The notes under the pieces: model-generated
Database searches by the model: none
The model's input: only the letters and a program-made list of their open reading frames with translations
Told to the model about the DNA's origin: nothing
In this document: positions 1 through 7,596 of the stretch, in pieces
Position numbering within the stretch: the first letter of the stretch is position 1
Layout of the letters: each line of letters opens with the position of its first letter
Made by a program: the position numbers and the translations under genes
Assembly (NCBI GenBank): GCA_947486505.1
Contig: CANKTT010000054.1
Span: forward strand, 1 to 9,035
Length of the DNA stretch: 9,035 nt
Direction: 5' to 3'
Origin: Actinomycetota bacterium
GTDB taxonomy: Bacteria > Actinomycetota > Actinomycetes > S36-B12 > UBA5976

Positions 1-361
1 GATCCTGCCGCTGCACCAACCAATTGATGGCATTTCAAATGCACCAAAGATTACAGTTGCTGATGCTCAAGTTCGTTGGAGTGACCCAGCCCTTGCAGTG
101 GACCGACGCATCCGCGCAGTTACTAAAGAACCCGGAGCTTGGACCATGTTTGGTGATACTCGCATCAAGCTACAACCCGTAACGGTTTCACCACAAGTAA
201 CAGACTTAGCACCAGGTGAAGTTCAATTACGTGACGGGGAAGTCTTAGTAGGAACCGGAAGTCACGCCGTTGCACTGGATCAAGTACAAGAAGCGGGCCG
301 GAATCTAACAGATGCAAAAACTTGGTTTAGTAATCAAAAATCTTCCGTGGTGTTTGAGTGA
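1..361 (+). CDS. fmt: Methionyl-tRNA formyltransferase, C-terminal part (5' end outside window)
   Basis: Fmt transfers a formyl group from 10-formyl-tetrahydrofolate to initiator Met-tRNA in the cytoplasm. Only the last 119 residues are here, read in the frame beginning at base 2 and open to the left edge, so the catalytic formyltransferase domain lies upstream of the window. What is visible is the C-terminal OB-fold tRNA-binding domain. Recognisable blocks are the LPLHQPIDGISNAPKI region, VRWSDPALAVDRRIRAV, and then the conserved EPGAWT followed by a strand starting TRIKL. This order matches the family pattern of an invariant-type IRA...PGAWT. The internal GTG at 98 is just a valine codon of this gene, not a start. 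The stop codon (359-361) overlaps the GTG start of rsmB by four bases, implying translational coupling. The fmt-rsmB pairing is common in bacteria. No oddities are visible in the part present. Confidence 0.93.
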   Translation, partial: ILPLHQPIDGISNAPKITVADAQVRWSDPALAVDRRIRAVTKEPGAWTMFGDTRIKLQPVTVSPQVTDLAPGEVQLRDGEVLVGTGSHAVALDQVQEAGRNLTDAKTWFSNQKSSVVFE

Positions 362-1728
362 GTAATTCTGGAACCACTCGACGCGTAGCATTCGATGTAC
401 TTCAAGCAGTTCATGACAAAGACGCCTATAGCAATTTGGTTTTACCTGCAGTCCTAGATGACTTTAAGGTTTCTTCCCGTGATGCCGGACTTGCAACTGA
501 GATTACCTATGGCGCATTGCGCCGACAGGGAAGTCTGGATGCAGTAATCGATGCTTGCGCTTCCCGAACCGACACCATGGACAGCAAGGTTCGAAACATC
601 TTGCGCGTTGGCGCCTATCAATTGCTATTTATGCGAATCCCAGCCCACGCTGCTGTCGACGAGACGGTCACTCTGGCTCGTGACGTTGCTGGCATGGGTG
701 TGTCGAAGTTTGTCAATGCCGTGCTTCGAAAGATCTCTGCCAGCACTTGGGAAGAATGGCTACAAATCTTAAGTGAAGGCAAAACTCCAGTTGAAGTTTT
801 AGCACTTGAATATTCATATCCGGTTTGGGTAATTCGAAGCCTGGCTGATGCTTACAAATGCGACTTGGATTCAATTCGAGAAGTGTTAGCAGCCGGTAAC
901 GAGCCAGCGCTAGTTTCCCTAGTTGCTAAACCTGGCCAGGCTGACGTGACTGAGCTCTTAGATTTACCTCACGTTATTCCAGGCAGATGGTCGCCGATCG
1001 CAGCAACTATGTTGCGCCCGAGTGGACCTGATGAAAAATGGTCAACGCGACCTGGTGACATCGATGCCGTGCGTGACAACCGAATTGGTGTCCAAGACGA
1101 AGGCAGCCAGCTAGTTGCACTTGCGGTAGCAAATGTTGAAATCGAAGGCACGCAAACCCATTGGTTAGACATGTGTGCCGGGCCCGGTGGCAAAGCTGCG
1201 ATCTTGGCAGGACTGGCAAGTGAAGCGGGCGCAGACTTCACAGCACTGGAGCCGATTCCTTCTCGCGCACACCTAGTTTCAAATTCATTGTGGAATGCAC
1301 CTGGCGAACATCAAGTTATTGAAACTGATGCTCAGGAATTCAATCCTGATCATAAGTTTGATCGCATTCTGGTTGATGCACCGTGTACAGGATTAGGCGC
1401 ACTTCGTCGTCGCCCCGAAGCGAGATGGCGTCGCCAGCCAAGTGACATTCCACCTCTAACAGCATTGCAACAAGAACTCTTGGCTAAAGCAGGGGAACTC
1501 GTGCGCGTTGGTGGCGTAGTCGGATATGCAACTTGCTCGCCGCACTTAGCTGAGACCGATGCAATTGTTGCGAGTTTCTTGAAGCGAAATCCGAATTTTG
1601 AAAGTGTCGATGTTTCCCCAGTTCTGCCACAACTGAACCTGCCCAAAGGGTCTATGAATCTGCGACTGCGTCCAGATGTTCACCACACAGATGGCATGTT
1701 CTTGGCGATTTTGCGCAGGACCGCATAG
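358..1728 (+). CDS. rsmB: 16S rRNA (cytosine-C5)-methyltransferase RsmB/Sun
   Basis: RsmB methylates a cytosine of 16S rRNA (C967 in E. coli numbering) using S-adenosylmethionine. The 456-residue protein has the usual two-part layout. Residues about 5-135 form an all-helical NusB-like RNA-binding domain (RRVAFDVLQAV near the start, ILRVGAYQLL at 81-90). Residues about 235-456 form the Rossmann methyltransferase. Seen motifs are GVQDEGSQL (244-252), the SAM-binding DMCAGPGGKA (271-280), DAPCTGLGALRRRPEARW (340-357) with Cys343, and YATCSPH with the presumed catalytic Cys393. Having both cysteines is diagnostic of the RNA m5C methyltransferase family. The GTG start at 358 overlaps the fmt stop as GTGA and gives the expected N-terminus, so initiation is probably coupled to fmt. 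Length is close to the actinobacterial norm. Substrate specificity is inferred from domain layout and context; another m5C target cannot be excluded. Confidence 0.93.
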   Translation: MSNSGTTRRVAFDVLQAVHDKDAYSNLVLPAVLDDFKVSSRDAGLATEITYGALRRQGSLDAVIDACASRTDTMDSKVRNILRVGAYQLLFMRIPAHAAVDETVTLARDVAGMGVSKFVNAVLRKISASTWEEWLQILSEGKTPVEVLALEYSYPVWVIRSLADAYKCDLDSIREVLAAGNEPALVSLVAKPGQADVTELLDLPHVIPGRWSPIAATMLRPSGPDEKWSTRPGDIDAVRDNRIGVQDEGSQLVALAVANVEIEGTQTHWLDMCAGPGGKAAILAGLASEAGADFTALEPIPSRAHLVSNSLWNAPGEHQVIETDAQEFNPDHKFDRILVDAPCTGLGALRRRPEARWRRQPSDIPPLTALQQELLAKAGELVRVGGVVGYATCSPHLAETDAIVASFLKRNPNFESVDVSPVLPQLNLPKGSMNLRLRPDVHHTDGMFLAILRRTA

Positions 1729-1743
1729 CCCCATTGATTTGGC

Positions 1744-1749
1744 TAGGCT
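1744..1749 (+). promoter_or_regulatory. Candidate -10 element (TAGGCT) for a leaderless rpe transcript
   Basis: TAGGCT fits the actinobacterial TANNNT -10 pattern. Exactly six bases separate its last T from the GTG start of rpe, so the predicted +1 would fall on the G of the start codon. No Shine-Dalgarno-like sequence lies in the 27-base gap after rsmB. No convincing -35 is visible at normal spacing, which is common for actinobacterial promoters. This is inference from spacing only. Confidence 0.42.
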
Positions 1750-1755
1750 TAAGAC

Positions 1756-2442
1756 GTGGGTCTACGAATTTCGCCGAGCATACTTTCTGCTGATTTTGGC
1801 AACTTAGTTGCTGACTGCAAGCGGGTAGCTGAGGGCGCCGACTGGTTACACGTTGATGTCATGGACAATCACTTTGTTCCTAACCTGACTATTGGCCCTG
1901 TGGTTGTTGAGTCGATCATTCGTGAAATTTCTACACCAGTTGACTGCCACTTAATGATCAACGATGCGGATCGTTGGGCTCCGGGCTATGCCGAACAAGG
2001 GGCCAAGAGCGTGACTTTCCATGTTGAGGCTGCGACAAATCCTCGCCAAGTTGCCCGAGATATTCGCAACCATGGTGCGCGGGCCGGAATGGCCATAAAG
2101 CCAGGAACCAAACTTGATTACTACGAAGATCTATTTCCTGAACTAGACATGATTTTGATTATGACGGTTGAGGCAGGTTTTGGCGGGCAGTCGTTCATGG
2201 CAGATCAAATAGGAAAGATTAAGCGAGCACGCGAACTAGTTAAAAACCTTGGCTTAGATATTTGGATTCAAGTTGATGGCGGTGTCTCACTTAACACAAT
2301 TGAGCAGTGTGCAGATGCTGGCGCCGACACATTTGTTGCAGGTTCTGCGGTTTACAACACAGCTGACCCAATTGAAGCAATCGCTAACTTACGCGCGAAA
2401 GCACAAGGCGCAACTGATGCCTCGTGGTGGTGCGGAAACTAA
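1756..2442 (+). CDS. rpe: Ribulose-phosphate 3-epimerase
   Basis: Rpe interconverts ribulose 5-phosphate and xylulose 5-phosphate in the pentose phosphate pathway, as a metal-dependent cytoplasmic TIM barrel. The protein is 228 residues, normal for the family. Visible motifs are [10 protein letters not shown] (5-14), [13 protein letters not shown] (31-43) with metal ligand His32 and catalytic Asp34, DCHLMI with His65, [12 protein letters not shown] (136-147), and QVDGGV with the second catalytic Asp174. The final phosphate-binding loop VAGSAVY follows at 194-200. The GTG start at 1756 gives the standard [10 protein letters not shown] beginning; no longer in-frame extension is needed. The gap to rsmB is 27 bases without an evident ribosome binding site (see the leaderless candidate). 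The stop overlaps the ribD ATG by one base (TAATG). The position directly before the riboflavin genes makes sense because ribulose 5-phosphate is the RibB substrate. The usual GFGGQ proline is alanine here (EAGFGG), a minor variation. Confidence 0.95.
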   Translation: MGLRISPSILSADFGNLVADCKRVAEGADWLHVDVMDNHFVPNLTIGPVVVESIIREISTPVDCHLMINDADRWAPGYAEQGAKSVTFHVEAATNPRQVARDIRNHGARAGMAIKPGTKLDYYEDLFPELDMILIMTVEAGFGGQSFMADQIGKIKRARELVKNLGLDIWIQVDGGVSLNTIEQCADAGADTFVAGSAVYNTADPIEAIANLRAKAQGATDASWWCGN

Positions 2443-3437
2443 TGTCTGCCGAGACCTTTATGTCACGTGCGATTGAACTTGCCTACCAAGTTGACTTGTC
2501 GCGCGACATCAATCCTAGAGTTGGCGCAGTAATAGTTGATGTAACCGGAAACATTGTTGGCGAAGGTTGGCATGAAGGCAGCGGCACTGCGCACGCCGAA
2601 GTTATGGCGATAGCCCAAGCTGGATCAAAAGCAGTTGGCGCAACGTTGTATTGCACTCTGGAACCGTGCAATGCGCAAGGTAAAACTGGCCCATGTGCGC
2701 AAGCTGTTATTGCTGCCGGCATTACCAAAGTAGTTATCGGACAGATAGATCCCCACCAAGCAATGTCTGGCGGAGTAAAAACTTTGCAAGCTGCTGGCAT
2801 CGAAGTTGAAGTAGGTCACTTACAGGACGCATCCACCGCACTCAATGCCTCATGGAACTTTGCGCAGCAAAACAATCGTCCCTGGGTCATTTGGAAAACT
2901 GCGACAACCCTTGATGGCTTTGTAGCAGCTGAAGATGGCACAAGTAAATGGATTACTGGAGAACCAGCCCGAGAACGTGTTCAAGAGATTCGCGCAAGTG
3001 TTGGCGCAACCTTGACCGGCACTGGAACTGTGTTAGCTGATGATCCTTTGTTAACCGTTCGAGCCTTACCAGCAGACAAGCAACCACTTCGAGTAATTGT
3101 TGGGGATCGTGAGCTACCAGCCGATTCCCAAATCTTTGCTGGTGAAAAACCTGCCATTCGAATGGCGGGAGATCTGTCCAAGGTAATAACCGAACTTTGG
3201 CAATTGCGCGGAATTCATAGCGTTTTAGTTGAAGCAGGTTCACATGTCTCACAATCGCTATGGAGCGCGAACCTCGTAGATGAGGTTTACTGGTTTCAAG
3301 CTCCCGTGATTCTGGGATCCGGAAAGCCCGCAATTGGAAATTTTGGCGTAAATACTCTTGCTAATGCATCACGATTTCCTGAATACCAAGTAGATCGTGT
3401 TGGATTAGACCTACTTGTGCACTTCACAACTCGTTAA
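2442..3437 (+). CDS. ribD: Bifunctional riboflavin-pathway deaminase/reductase RibD
   Basis: RibD carries out the second and third steps after GTP opening: zinc-dependent deamination of the diaminopyrimidine, then NADPH-dependent reduction of the ribosyl side chain. The protein is 331 residues from the ATG at 2442. I chose that start because it overlaps the rpe stop (TAATG) and begins directly before the first deaminase helix; an upstream in-frame GTG run at 2424 would add six residues inside rpe. The deaminase domain (about 1-140) shows NPRVGAVIVD, HAEVMAI with zinc ligand His51 and catalytic Glu53, and PCNAQGKTGPC with zinc ligands Cys76 and Cys85. The reductase domain (about 147-331) shows RPWVIWKTATTLDGF, GTGTVLADDPLLTVR (193-207) and VLVEAG (261-266). 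All key zinc residues are present. The segment before GTGTVLADDP reads ASVGATLT rather than the commoner ADAILVG type, so substrate-pocket contacts may differ slightly. Both activities are expected, judged by family. Confidence 0.94.
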   Translation: MSAETFMSRAIELAYQVDLSRDINPRVGAVIVDVTGNIVGEGWHEGSGTAHAEVMAIAQAGSKAVGATLYCTLEPCNAQGKTGPCAQAVIAAGITKVVIGQIDPHQAMSGGVKTLQAAGIEVEVGHLQDASTALNASWNFAQQNNRPWVIWKTATTLDGFVAAEDGTSKWITGEPARERVQEIRASVGATLTGTGTVLADDPLLTVRALPADKQPLRVIVGDRELPADSQIFAGEKPAIRMAGDLSKVITELWQLRGIHSVLVEAGSHVSQSLWSANLVDEVYWFQAPVILGSGKPAIGNFGVNTLANASRFPEYQVDRVGLDLLVHFTTR

Positions 3438-3445
3438 GGCGGAAC

Positions 3446-4039
3446 ATGTTTACTGGAATTGTCGAAGAACTTGGTCGCGTAGCTGCGGTCCAAGAGCTGC
3501 CAGACAACGCCATCCGCATAACTATTGAAGGACCAATTGTCCTAAGTGATGCAAATCTTGGTGATTCAATCTGCGTGAACGGTGTTTGCTTGACTGTTGC
3601 TGAGCAAACTGGCGATGTATTCACTGCCGATGTCATGAGCGAAACCATTAACCGAACCACAATTGGCGACTTACTCGCAGGTTCCCCAGTTAACCTCGAG
3701 CGCCCAGTCACACTTTCAACGAGGCTTGGTGGCCATTTAGTTCAAGGACACGTTGATGCAGTGGGTGAAGTTTCCGCGCGTGAACATTCCGAAAACTGGG
3801 ATGTTGTAACAATCACGCCACCAAAAGACTTGCTTAAGTACGTTGTAGAAAAAGGCAGCATCACAATTGATGGCACTTCACTCACGGTTTCTGCAGTTAC
3901 AGATTCCACTTTTTCGGTTTCATTAATCCCAGCTACTTTGGACAAGACAACTTTAGGCATTCGTCAAATTGGTGACCGGGTAAATCTTGAAGTTGATGTC
4001 TTAGCAAAGTACGTCGAGAAGTTAGTAGCTGCGCGATGA
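3446..4039 (+). CDS. ribE: Riboflavin synthase alpha subunit
   Basis: This enzyme dismutates two molecules of 6,7-dimethyl-8-ribityllumazine into riboflavin plus the pyrimidine precursor, the last step of the pathway. The 197-residue protein shows the internal duplication typical of the family: two lumazine-binding barrels at about 1-97 and 98-190. The N-terminus [10 protein letters not shown] is the family hallmark. [11 protein letters not shown] (41-51) in barrel 1 is mirrored by [11 protein letters not shown] (138-148) in barrel 2. [11 protein letters not shown] (64-74) is mirrored by [11 protein letters not shown] (161-171). GHLVQGHVD joins the halves. The ATG is preceded by AAGGCGG at 3436-3442, overlapping the ribD stop, a good Shine-Dalgarno although close to the start. 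The stop overlaps the ribBA start as ATGA. The gene is sometimes called ribC in other organisms. Nothing is unusual in it. Confidence 0.96.
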   Translation: MFTGIVEELGRVAAVQELPDNAIRITIEGPIVLSDANLGDSICVNGVCLTVAEQTGDVFTADVMSETINRTTIGDLLAGSPVNLERPVTLSTRLGGHLVQGHVDAVGEVSAREHSENWDVVTITPPKDLLKYVVEKGSITIDGTSLTVSAVTDSTFSVSLIPATLDKTTLGIRQIGDRVNLEVDVLAKYVEKLVAAR

Positions 4040-5253
4040 CCAGACTAGATTCCATCGAAGATGCGATCCTTGCAATTCGTGAAGGTAAGCAAGTTGTAGT
4101 TGTCGATGACGAAGATCGTGAAAACGAAGGCGACTTAATTCTGGCTGGCGTTAAGGCAACCCCAGAAGCCATTGGCTTCATGAATCGGTACACCTCAGGC
4201 GTGATTTGCGTGCCGATGGAAGGCGAAGCACTTGATCGCCTTGGCTTGCCACCGATGACACACATCAATGAAGACCGTAAAGGCACTGCGTATTCAGTAA
4301 GTGTTGATGCGCGCGATGGAATCGATACCGGAATTAGCGCTGCGGATCGTGCCAAAACCATTCGGGTACTTTGTGACTCAGCAACTGAACCGTTTGAACT
4401 AACCCGCCCAGGCCACGTGTTCCCACTTCGCGCAATGCCAGGTGGCGTACTCCGTCGACCTGGTCACACCGAAGCCGCCGTTGATTTAGCTCGACTTGCC
4501 GGGCTTCGTCCTGCAGGTGTGATCGCTGAAGTAGTTCATGATGATGGCTCAATGATGCGCGCTCCAGCACTTCGCGAATTTGCCGACACTCATGGCTTAA
4601 TGATGATTTCGATTGCAGATTTAATTGCTTACCGCCGCAAGAATGAATCACTAGTTGAGTTAGTAGCTACTGCGCAACTCCCAACTGAATTTGGCGTGTT
4701 TGATATCTGTGGTTACCAAGGAATTCTCGATGGTATTGATCACGTAGCAATGCGGATCGGTGACATCGGCAATGGGGAAGATGTTTTAGTTCGTGTTCAC
4801 TCCGAATGCTTAACAGGTGATGCCTTAGGCTCACTTCGCTGCGACTGCGGCCCGCAGTTAAAGGCAGCAATGCGGGCAGTTGCTGAAGAAGGTCGCGGCA
4901 TCGTGCTTTACATGCGTGGCCATGAAGGTCGAGGCATTGGATTGCTGCACAAACTTCGTGCTTATGCACTGCAAGACAGTGGCGCTGATACTTTGCAAGC
5001 AAATCTAGATTTAGGCCTGCCGGCAGATTCCCGCGACTACGGAACCGGCGCACAGATCTTGGTCGACATGGGCGTTAAGTCAATGCGATTACTTAGCAAC
5101 AACCCAACTAAGCGCGCTGGGCTTGAAGGTTATGGCTTAACTATCACTGAGCAAGTTCCAATTGAAATTGAGCCAAACGATTTCAACATGGCTTACTTAA
5201 CTGCCAAACGTGACGCCATGGGTCACAACTTACATTTTGGAGATGTTAAATGA
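4036..5253 (+). CDS. ribBA: Fused 3,4-dihydroxy-2-butanone 4-phosphate synthase / GTP cyclohydrolase II
   Basis: This fusion catalyses the first committed step of both branches of riboflavin synthesis. RibB (about 1-200) makes dihydroxybutanone phosphate from ribulose 5-phosphate. RibA (about 205-405) opens GTP. The RibB half shows [15 protein letters not shown] (20-34, with acidic metal and catalytic residues), [10 protein letters not shown] (52-61), [23 protein letters not shown] (98-109), [10 protein letters not shown] (124-133) and [11 protein letters not shown] with His144. The RibA half shows [20 protein letters not shown] (255-274) with zinc ligands Cys258, Cys269 and Cys271, then [10 protein letters not shown] (294-303), [12 protein letters not shown] (331-342) and [14 protein letters not shown] (355-368). 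Every catalytic motif of both halves is intact, so both activities are expected; degenerate-RibA or degenerate-RibB versions exist elsewhere but not here. It overlaps ribE and ribH by ATGA at both ends, indicating translational coupling along the block. Confidence 0.96.
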   Translation: MTRLDSIEDAILAIREGKQVVVVDDEDRENEGDLILAGVKATPEAIGFMNRYTSGVICVPMEGEALDRLGLPPMTHINEDRKGTAYSVSVDARDGIDTGISAADRAKTIRVLCDSATEPFELTRPGHVFPLRAMPGGVLRRPGHTEAAVDLARLAGLRPAGVIAEVVHDDGSMMRAPALREFADTHGLMMISIADLIAYRRKNESLVELVATAQLPTEFGVFDICGYQGILDGIDHVAMRIGDIGNGEDVLVRVHSECLTGDALGSLRCDCGPQLKAAMRAVAEEGRGIVLYMRGHEGRGIGLLHKLRAYALQDSGADTLQANLDLGLPADSRDYGTGAQILVDMGVKSMRLLSNNPTKRAGLEGYGLTITEQVPIEIEPNDFNMAYLTAKRDAMGHNLHFGDVK

Positions 5254-5726
5254 GTCGCGCCGGAATCCCAGAATCTGTTGTAACTGGATTTAACGGTTCC
5301 CGCGTTGTGATCGTCGCCTCCTCATGGCACACCCAGATCATGGACGGATTAATTGCTGGCGCCTGCAACATCATTGAAGGCGCAGGCATCACCCCTGAGA
5401 TTCATCGCGTGCCAGGCACGTTTGAACTTCCGATTGCTGCTAAAGCCGCAGCCCTATCTGGCGCAGATGTAGTTGTTGCACTTGGCGTTGTAATCCGCGG
5501 CGGAACTCCGCACTTTGATTACGTTTGCTCCGCGGCTACTGATGGTTTGACCCGTGCAGCCCTTGATACCGGAGTCCCAATGGGATTTGGTGTTTTAACT
5601 TGTGACAATGAAGCCCAAGCCTTAGATCGGGCGGGCTTGCCTGGAAGCTCTGAAGACAAGGGAGCCGAAGCAGCCAGCGCGGCGATGAATACTTGGACGG
5701 TCTTGCGCACTATTCACGGCGACTAA
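5250..5726 (+). CDS. ribH: 6,7-dimethyl-8-ribityllumazine synthase
   Basis: RibH condenses the RibBA-derived four-carbon phosphate with the RibD-derived pyrimidine to give lumazine, the RibE substrate. In many bacteria it assembles as a 60-mer or pentamer. The 158-residue protein is of standard length. Motifs include [20 protein letters not shown] (19-38), [12 protein letters not shown] (54-65) with the substrate-contacting [21 protein letters not shown] (75-92), and [17 protein letters not shown] (113-129), followed by [11 protein letters not shown]. His88 in GTPHFDYV is the conserved catalytic histidine. The usual asparagine-containing GFN turn is visible at 13-15. The ATG overlaps the ribBA stop as ATGA. 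The TAA stop doubles as the start of a candidate hisE -10 hexamer. The oligomer state cannot be judged from the sequence here. Confidence 0.95.
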   Translation: MSRAGIPESVVTGFNGSRVVIVASSWHTQIMDGLIAGACNIIEGAGITPEIHRVPGTFELPIAAKAAALSGADVVVALGVVIRGGTPHFDYVCSAATDGLTRAALDTGVPMGFGVLTCDNEAQALDRAGLPGSSEDKGAEAASAAMNTWTVLRTIHGD

Positions 5727-5729
5727 ACT
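5724..5729 (+). promoter_or_regulatory. Candidate -10 element (TAAACT) for a leaderless hisE transcript
   Basis: TAAACT fits the actinobacterial TANNNT pattern and includes the ribH stop codon. Seven bases separate it from the hisE GTG, placing a predicted +1 at or one base before the start codon. The intervening TTGGA is only a weak ribosome-binding match. The same hexamer recurs before infC. Read-through from ribH is also likely, so this would be an internal promoter separating his from rib expression. Confidence 0.38.
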
Positions 5730-5736
5730 TGTTGGA

Positions 5737-6000
5737 GTGAAGACATTCGATGAGCTATTTGCTGAGCTAACCTCCAAGGTTGCCGCGGGCGATACCAACT
5801 CTGGAACTGTTGCGGCAATTTCCCAAGGCGTTCACACAGTTGGCAAGAAAGTTGTTGAGGAAGCAGCTGAGGCCTGGATGGCCGCCGAACACGAAAACAA
5901 AGATCGCGCTGCCGAAGAAATTTCGCAATTGATTTATTGGACCCAAGCCCTCATGATCGCAAGTGATGTTTCACTTGATGACGTGTACCGAAAGTTGTAA
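5737..6000 (+). CDS. hisE: Phosphoribosyl-ATP pyrophosphatase
   Basis: HisE hydrolyses phosphoribosyl-ATP to phosphoribosyl-AMP and pyrophosphate, the second step of histidine synthesis. The 87-residue protein is a single all-alpha MazG-like domain with no HisI fusion. [10 protein letters not shown] begins the first helix. [18 protein letters not shown] (37-54) carries the acidic metal-binding [19 protein letters not shown] (61-74) is the second metal helix, and SLDDVYRKL closes the protein. Many bacterial HisE proteins have an E..DL pattern in the second helix; EEISQL is the form I recognise from mycobacterial and other actinobacterial HisE, so this is a lineage marker rather than a defect. 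The GTG at 5737 gives the expected KTF start. It lies ten bases after ribH and two bases before hisG. The hisE-hisG pair is typical of Actinobacteria. Confidence 0.94.
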   Translation: MKTFDELFAELTSKVAAGDTNSGTVAAISQGVHTVGKKVVEEAAEAWMAAEHENKDRAAEEISQLIYWTQALMIASDVSLDDVYRKL

Positions 6001-6002
6001 TC

Positions 6003-6848
6003 ATGTTGCGCGTTGCCGTTCCAAATAAGGGCCAGCTTTCCGATCCTGCCCGTGACATGTTGCGAGAGGCTGGCTATGCCGCCGCCGCAAATAGTCGTGA
6101 ACTTGTAGTTCAAGATCCAGAAAACGATGTCGAATTCTTTTTCTTGCGTCCGCGTGACATTGCAACTTATGTAGGCCGGGGAACTCTAGATGTTGGAATC
6201 ACTGGCGAGGACTTACTTGCAGATTCCGGTTCACAAGCAACAACGATTTTAGAACTTGGTTTTGCGCCATCTACTTTCCGGTTAGCTGCACCACAGGGTT
6301 TGGCAAAAACTGCCAGTGATCTTGCGGGAAAGCGAATTGCAACTAGTTACCCAACAATCTTGAATAACTGGTTAACCAAGCAAGGTCTATCAGCGGACGT
6401 AGTAACCCTTGATGGCGCAGTAGAAAATGCAGTTCGGTTAGGTGTTGCAGATGCTGTCGCCGACGTAGTCGCAACTGGAACAACCTTGAAGCAAGCTGGT
6501 CTAGAAATCATCGGAGACCCGATCTTCAAGAGCCAGTCTGTTTTGATCTCACGCAGCAACATTGAAGACCAAAATGCGGTTGAAGTTTTCGTTCGACGAT
6601 TGCAAGGTGTAATCACCGCCCGGGCTTATGTTTTAGTTGATTACGACATTCCAAATACCTTGATTGAAAAGGCTTGCGTAATTACACCTGGAATTGAATC
6701 TCCAACTGTTTCGTCACTACATGATTCAGCCTGGTCAGCAGTTAGAGCAATGGTGCCACGTAAGCAAGTTCATGCTGTTATGGATGAGCTTTATGACTTA
6801 GGTGCGCGAGGAGTCATTGTTACTGACATTCACGCTTGCCGAATTTAA
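6003..6848 (+). CDS. hisG: ATP phosphoribosyltransferase, long form
   Basis: HisG joins ATP to PRPP in the first and normally feedback-controlled step of histidine synthesis. The 281-residue protein is the long, HisZ-independent form. Two periplasmic-binding-like catalytic lobes span about 1-200, and an ACT-like C-terminal regulatory domain that would bind histidine spans about 205-281. Visible motifs include LRVAVPNKGQLS (2-13), FFFLRPRDIATYVGRG (45-60), LDVGITGEDLL, FRLAAPQ (92-98), and the PRPP loop VADVVATGTTL (152-162). C-terminal markers are LVDYDIP, ITPGIESPTVSSL (227-239) and a VIVTDIHACRI end. The ATG lies two bases after the hisE stop without a clear Shine-Dalgarno, so translation is likely coupled to hisE. 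Presence of the regulatory domain implies allosteric inhibition by histidine, from family knowledge. Confidence 0.95.
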   Translation: MLRVAVPNKGQLSDPARDMLREAGYAAAANSRELVVQDPENDVEFFFLRPRDIATYVGRGTLDVGITGEDLLADSGSQATTILELGFAPSTFRLAAPQGLAKTASDLAGKRIATSYPTILNNWLTKQGLSADVVTLDGAVENAVRLGVADAVADVVATGTTLKQAGLEIIGDPIFKSQSVLISRSNIEDQNAVEVFVRRLQGVITARAYVLVDYDIPNTLIEKACVITPGIESPTVSSLHDSAWSAVRAMVPRKQVHAVMDELYDLGARGVIVTDIHACRI

Positions 6849-6853
6849 CTAAC

Positions 6854-7537
6854 ATGGCAACCGACTTCACGGGTGCGGAACTTCCCGAATCAGATTTTGC
6901 AAACGATGATGGTTCGCCAGATCCGTACATTCGCTCGGTATTACGTAACTACGCTCAAAGCGCTACCGCCGAGTCTGCTCGCAACTTACTTGATGCCTTG
7001 ATGGATGCTCGACTACTTGTGCCAGTAGTTGCTGAGTTAGATTCCATCGAAGCTGGCGTAGAAAAAGACAGCCACATGACTTCTGTTGAATTTCATTCTG
7101 CTGATGGCCGTCGTGCGCTGTTAGCTTTTTCTGGGTCAGACAGTTTGGAAGCCTGGGATGAATCTGCTCGGCCGATTCCAAGAGTTGCTTACACAGTTGC
7201 TCAAAGCGCAATTGAGCAAGGTCTTGATGCCTTAATCATCGACGTTGGGGGACCAGTCCCAACTGCAATTGATGGCACACTGCTTTCTTTGCTTGCCATC
7301 GGCCCAAATCGCGAAGCACTTTTAGACGATGCTTTAGATGAAGTTGTTGCACAGTTGGCCGATTTGCCAGGTGTCAGTTCGGCACATTGGGATGACACCG
7401 ACGAGGAAGTCACGATCACTTTGGCAATAAGCGAGCCAATAGCGACCTTGGGCACTGCCATCACTGAAGTTATCGCCGGTAGCGACCTAAATGCCCTATT
7501 GGACCGACCCCTTGAAGTGGCAATCTCAAATAACTAG
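6854..7537 (+). CDS. SseB-family protein of unknown specific role
   Basis: The 227-residue protein resembles the two-part SseB family found in many actinobacteria near infC. An acidic, flexible N-terminus contains DDGSPDPY (18-25). The SseB N-terminal domain spans about 40-150, with a helix ESARNLLDALMDARLLVPV, then MTSVEF, DGRRALLAFSGSDSLEAW (84-101), RPIPRV, and the strand ALIIDVGGP (126-134). A C-terminal SseB-like domain spans about 155-227. There is no signal peptide or membrane segment, so it should be cytosolic. The family name comes from a protein linked to enhanced serine sensitivity; its biochemical role is not established and I assign none. I chose the ATG at 6854, five bases after the hisG stop. 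An in-frame TTG at 6836 inside hisG would add six residues. No clear ribosome binding site precedes either, so coupling with hisG is likely. The terminal position, just before a terminator-like hairpin, marks it as the last gene of the upstream run. Confidence 0.78.
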   Translation: MATDFTGAELPESDFANDDGSPDPYIRSVLRNYAQSATAESARNLLDALMDARLLVPVVAELDSIEAGVEKDSHMTSVEFHSADGRRALLAFSGSDSLEAWDESARPIPRVAYTVAQSAIEQGLDALIIDVGGPVPTAIDGTLLSLLAIGPNREALLDDALDEVVAQLADLPGVSSAHWDDTDEEVTITLAISEPIATLGTAITEVIAGSDLNALLDRPLEVAISNN

Positions 7538-7539
7538 CA

Positions 7540-7573
7540 AATCAAAGGATTTTCCCCGCGATCCCTTTGGATT
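7540..7573 (+). terminator. Imperfect terminator-like hairpin after the SseB-family gene
   Basis: The arm 7540-7550 (AATCAAAGGAT) pairs with 7561-7573 (ATCCCTTTGGATT). This gives 11 base pairs with two single-base bulges, around a ten-base loop. It begins two bases after the stop codon. No T-run follows, so it is not a classical intrinsic terminator. U-less hairpins are accepted as weak terminators in actinobacteria, and it could instead protect the 3' end. It separates the metabolic run from the infC unit. Confidence 0.45.
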
Positions 7574-7596
7574 ATGAGAATTTGGCACCTTCCCGA

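Noticed and set aside
2424..2441. GTG start for ribD six codons upstream
   Set aside because: The ATG at 2442 overlaps the rpe stop as TAATG and starts right at the conserved first helix, so the GTG run is more likely just rpe coding sequence in another frame.
2953..3333. Minus-strand open frame of 126 codons within ribD
   Set aside because: It lies wholly opposite the well-conserved RibD reductase domain and has no recognisable motif; it is a shadow of ribD codon use.
5917..5958. HisE second metal helix reads EEISQL instead of the E..DL pattern, possible loss of function
   Set aside because: I recognise EEISQL-x-YW as the normal mycobacterial and actinobacterial HisE form, so it is a lineage feature and not a defect.
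6836..6853. TTG start for the SseB-family gene inside hisG
   Set aside because: An ATG five bases after the hisG stop is a better start codon, and the extra six residues look like hisG sequence read in another frame.
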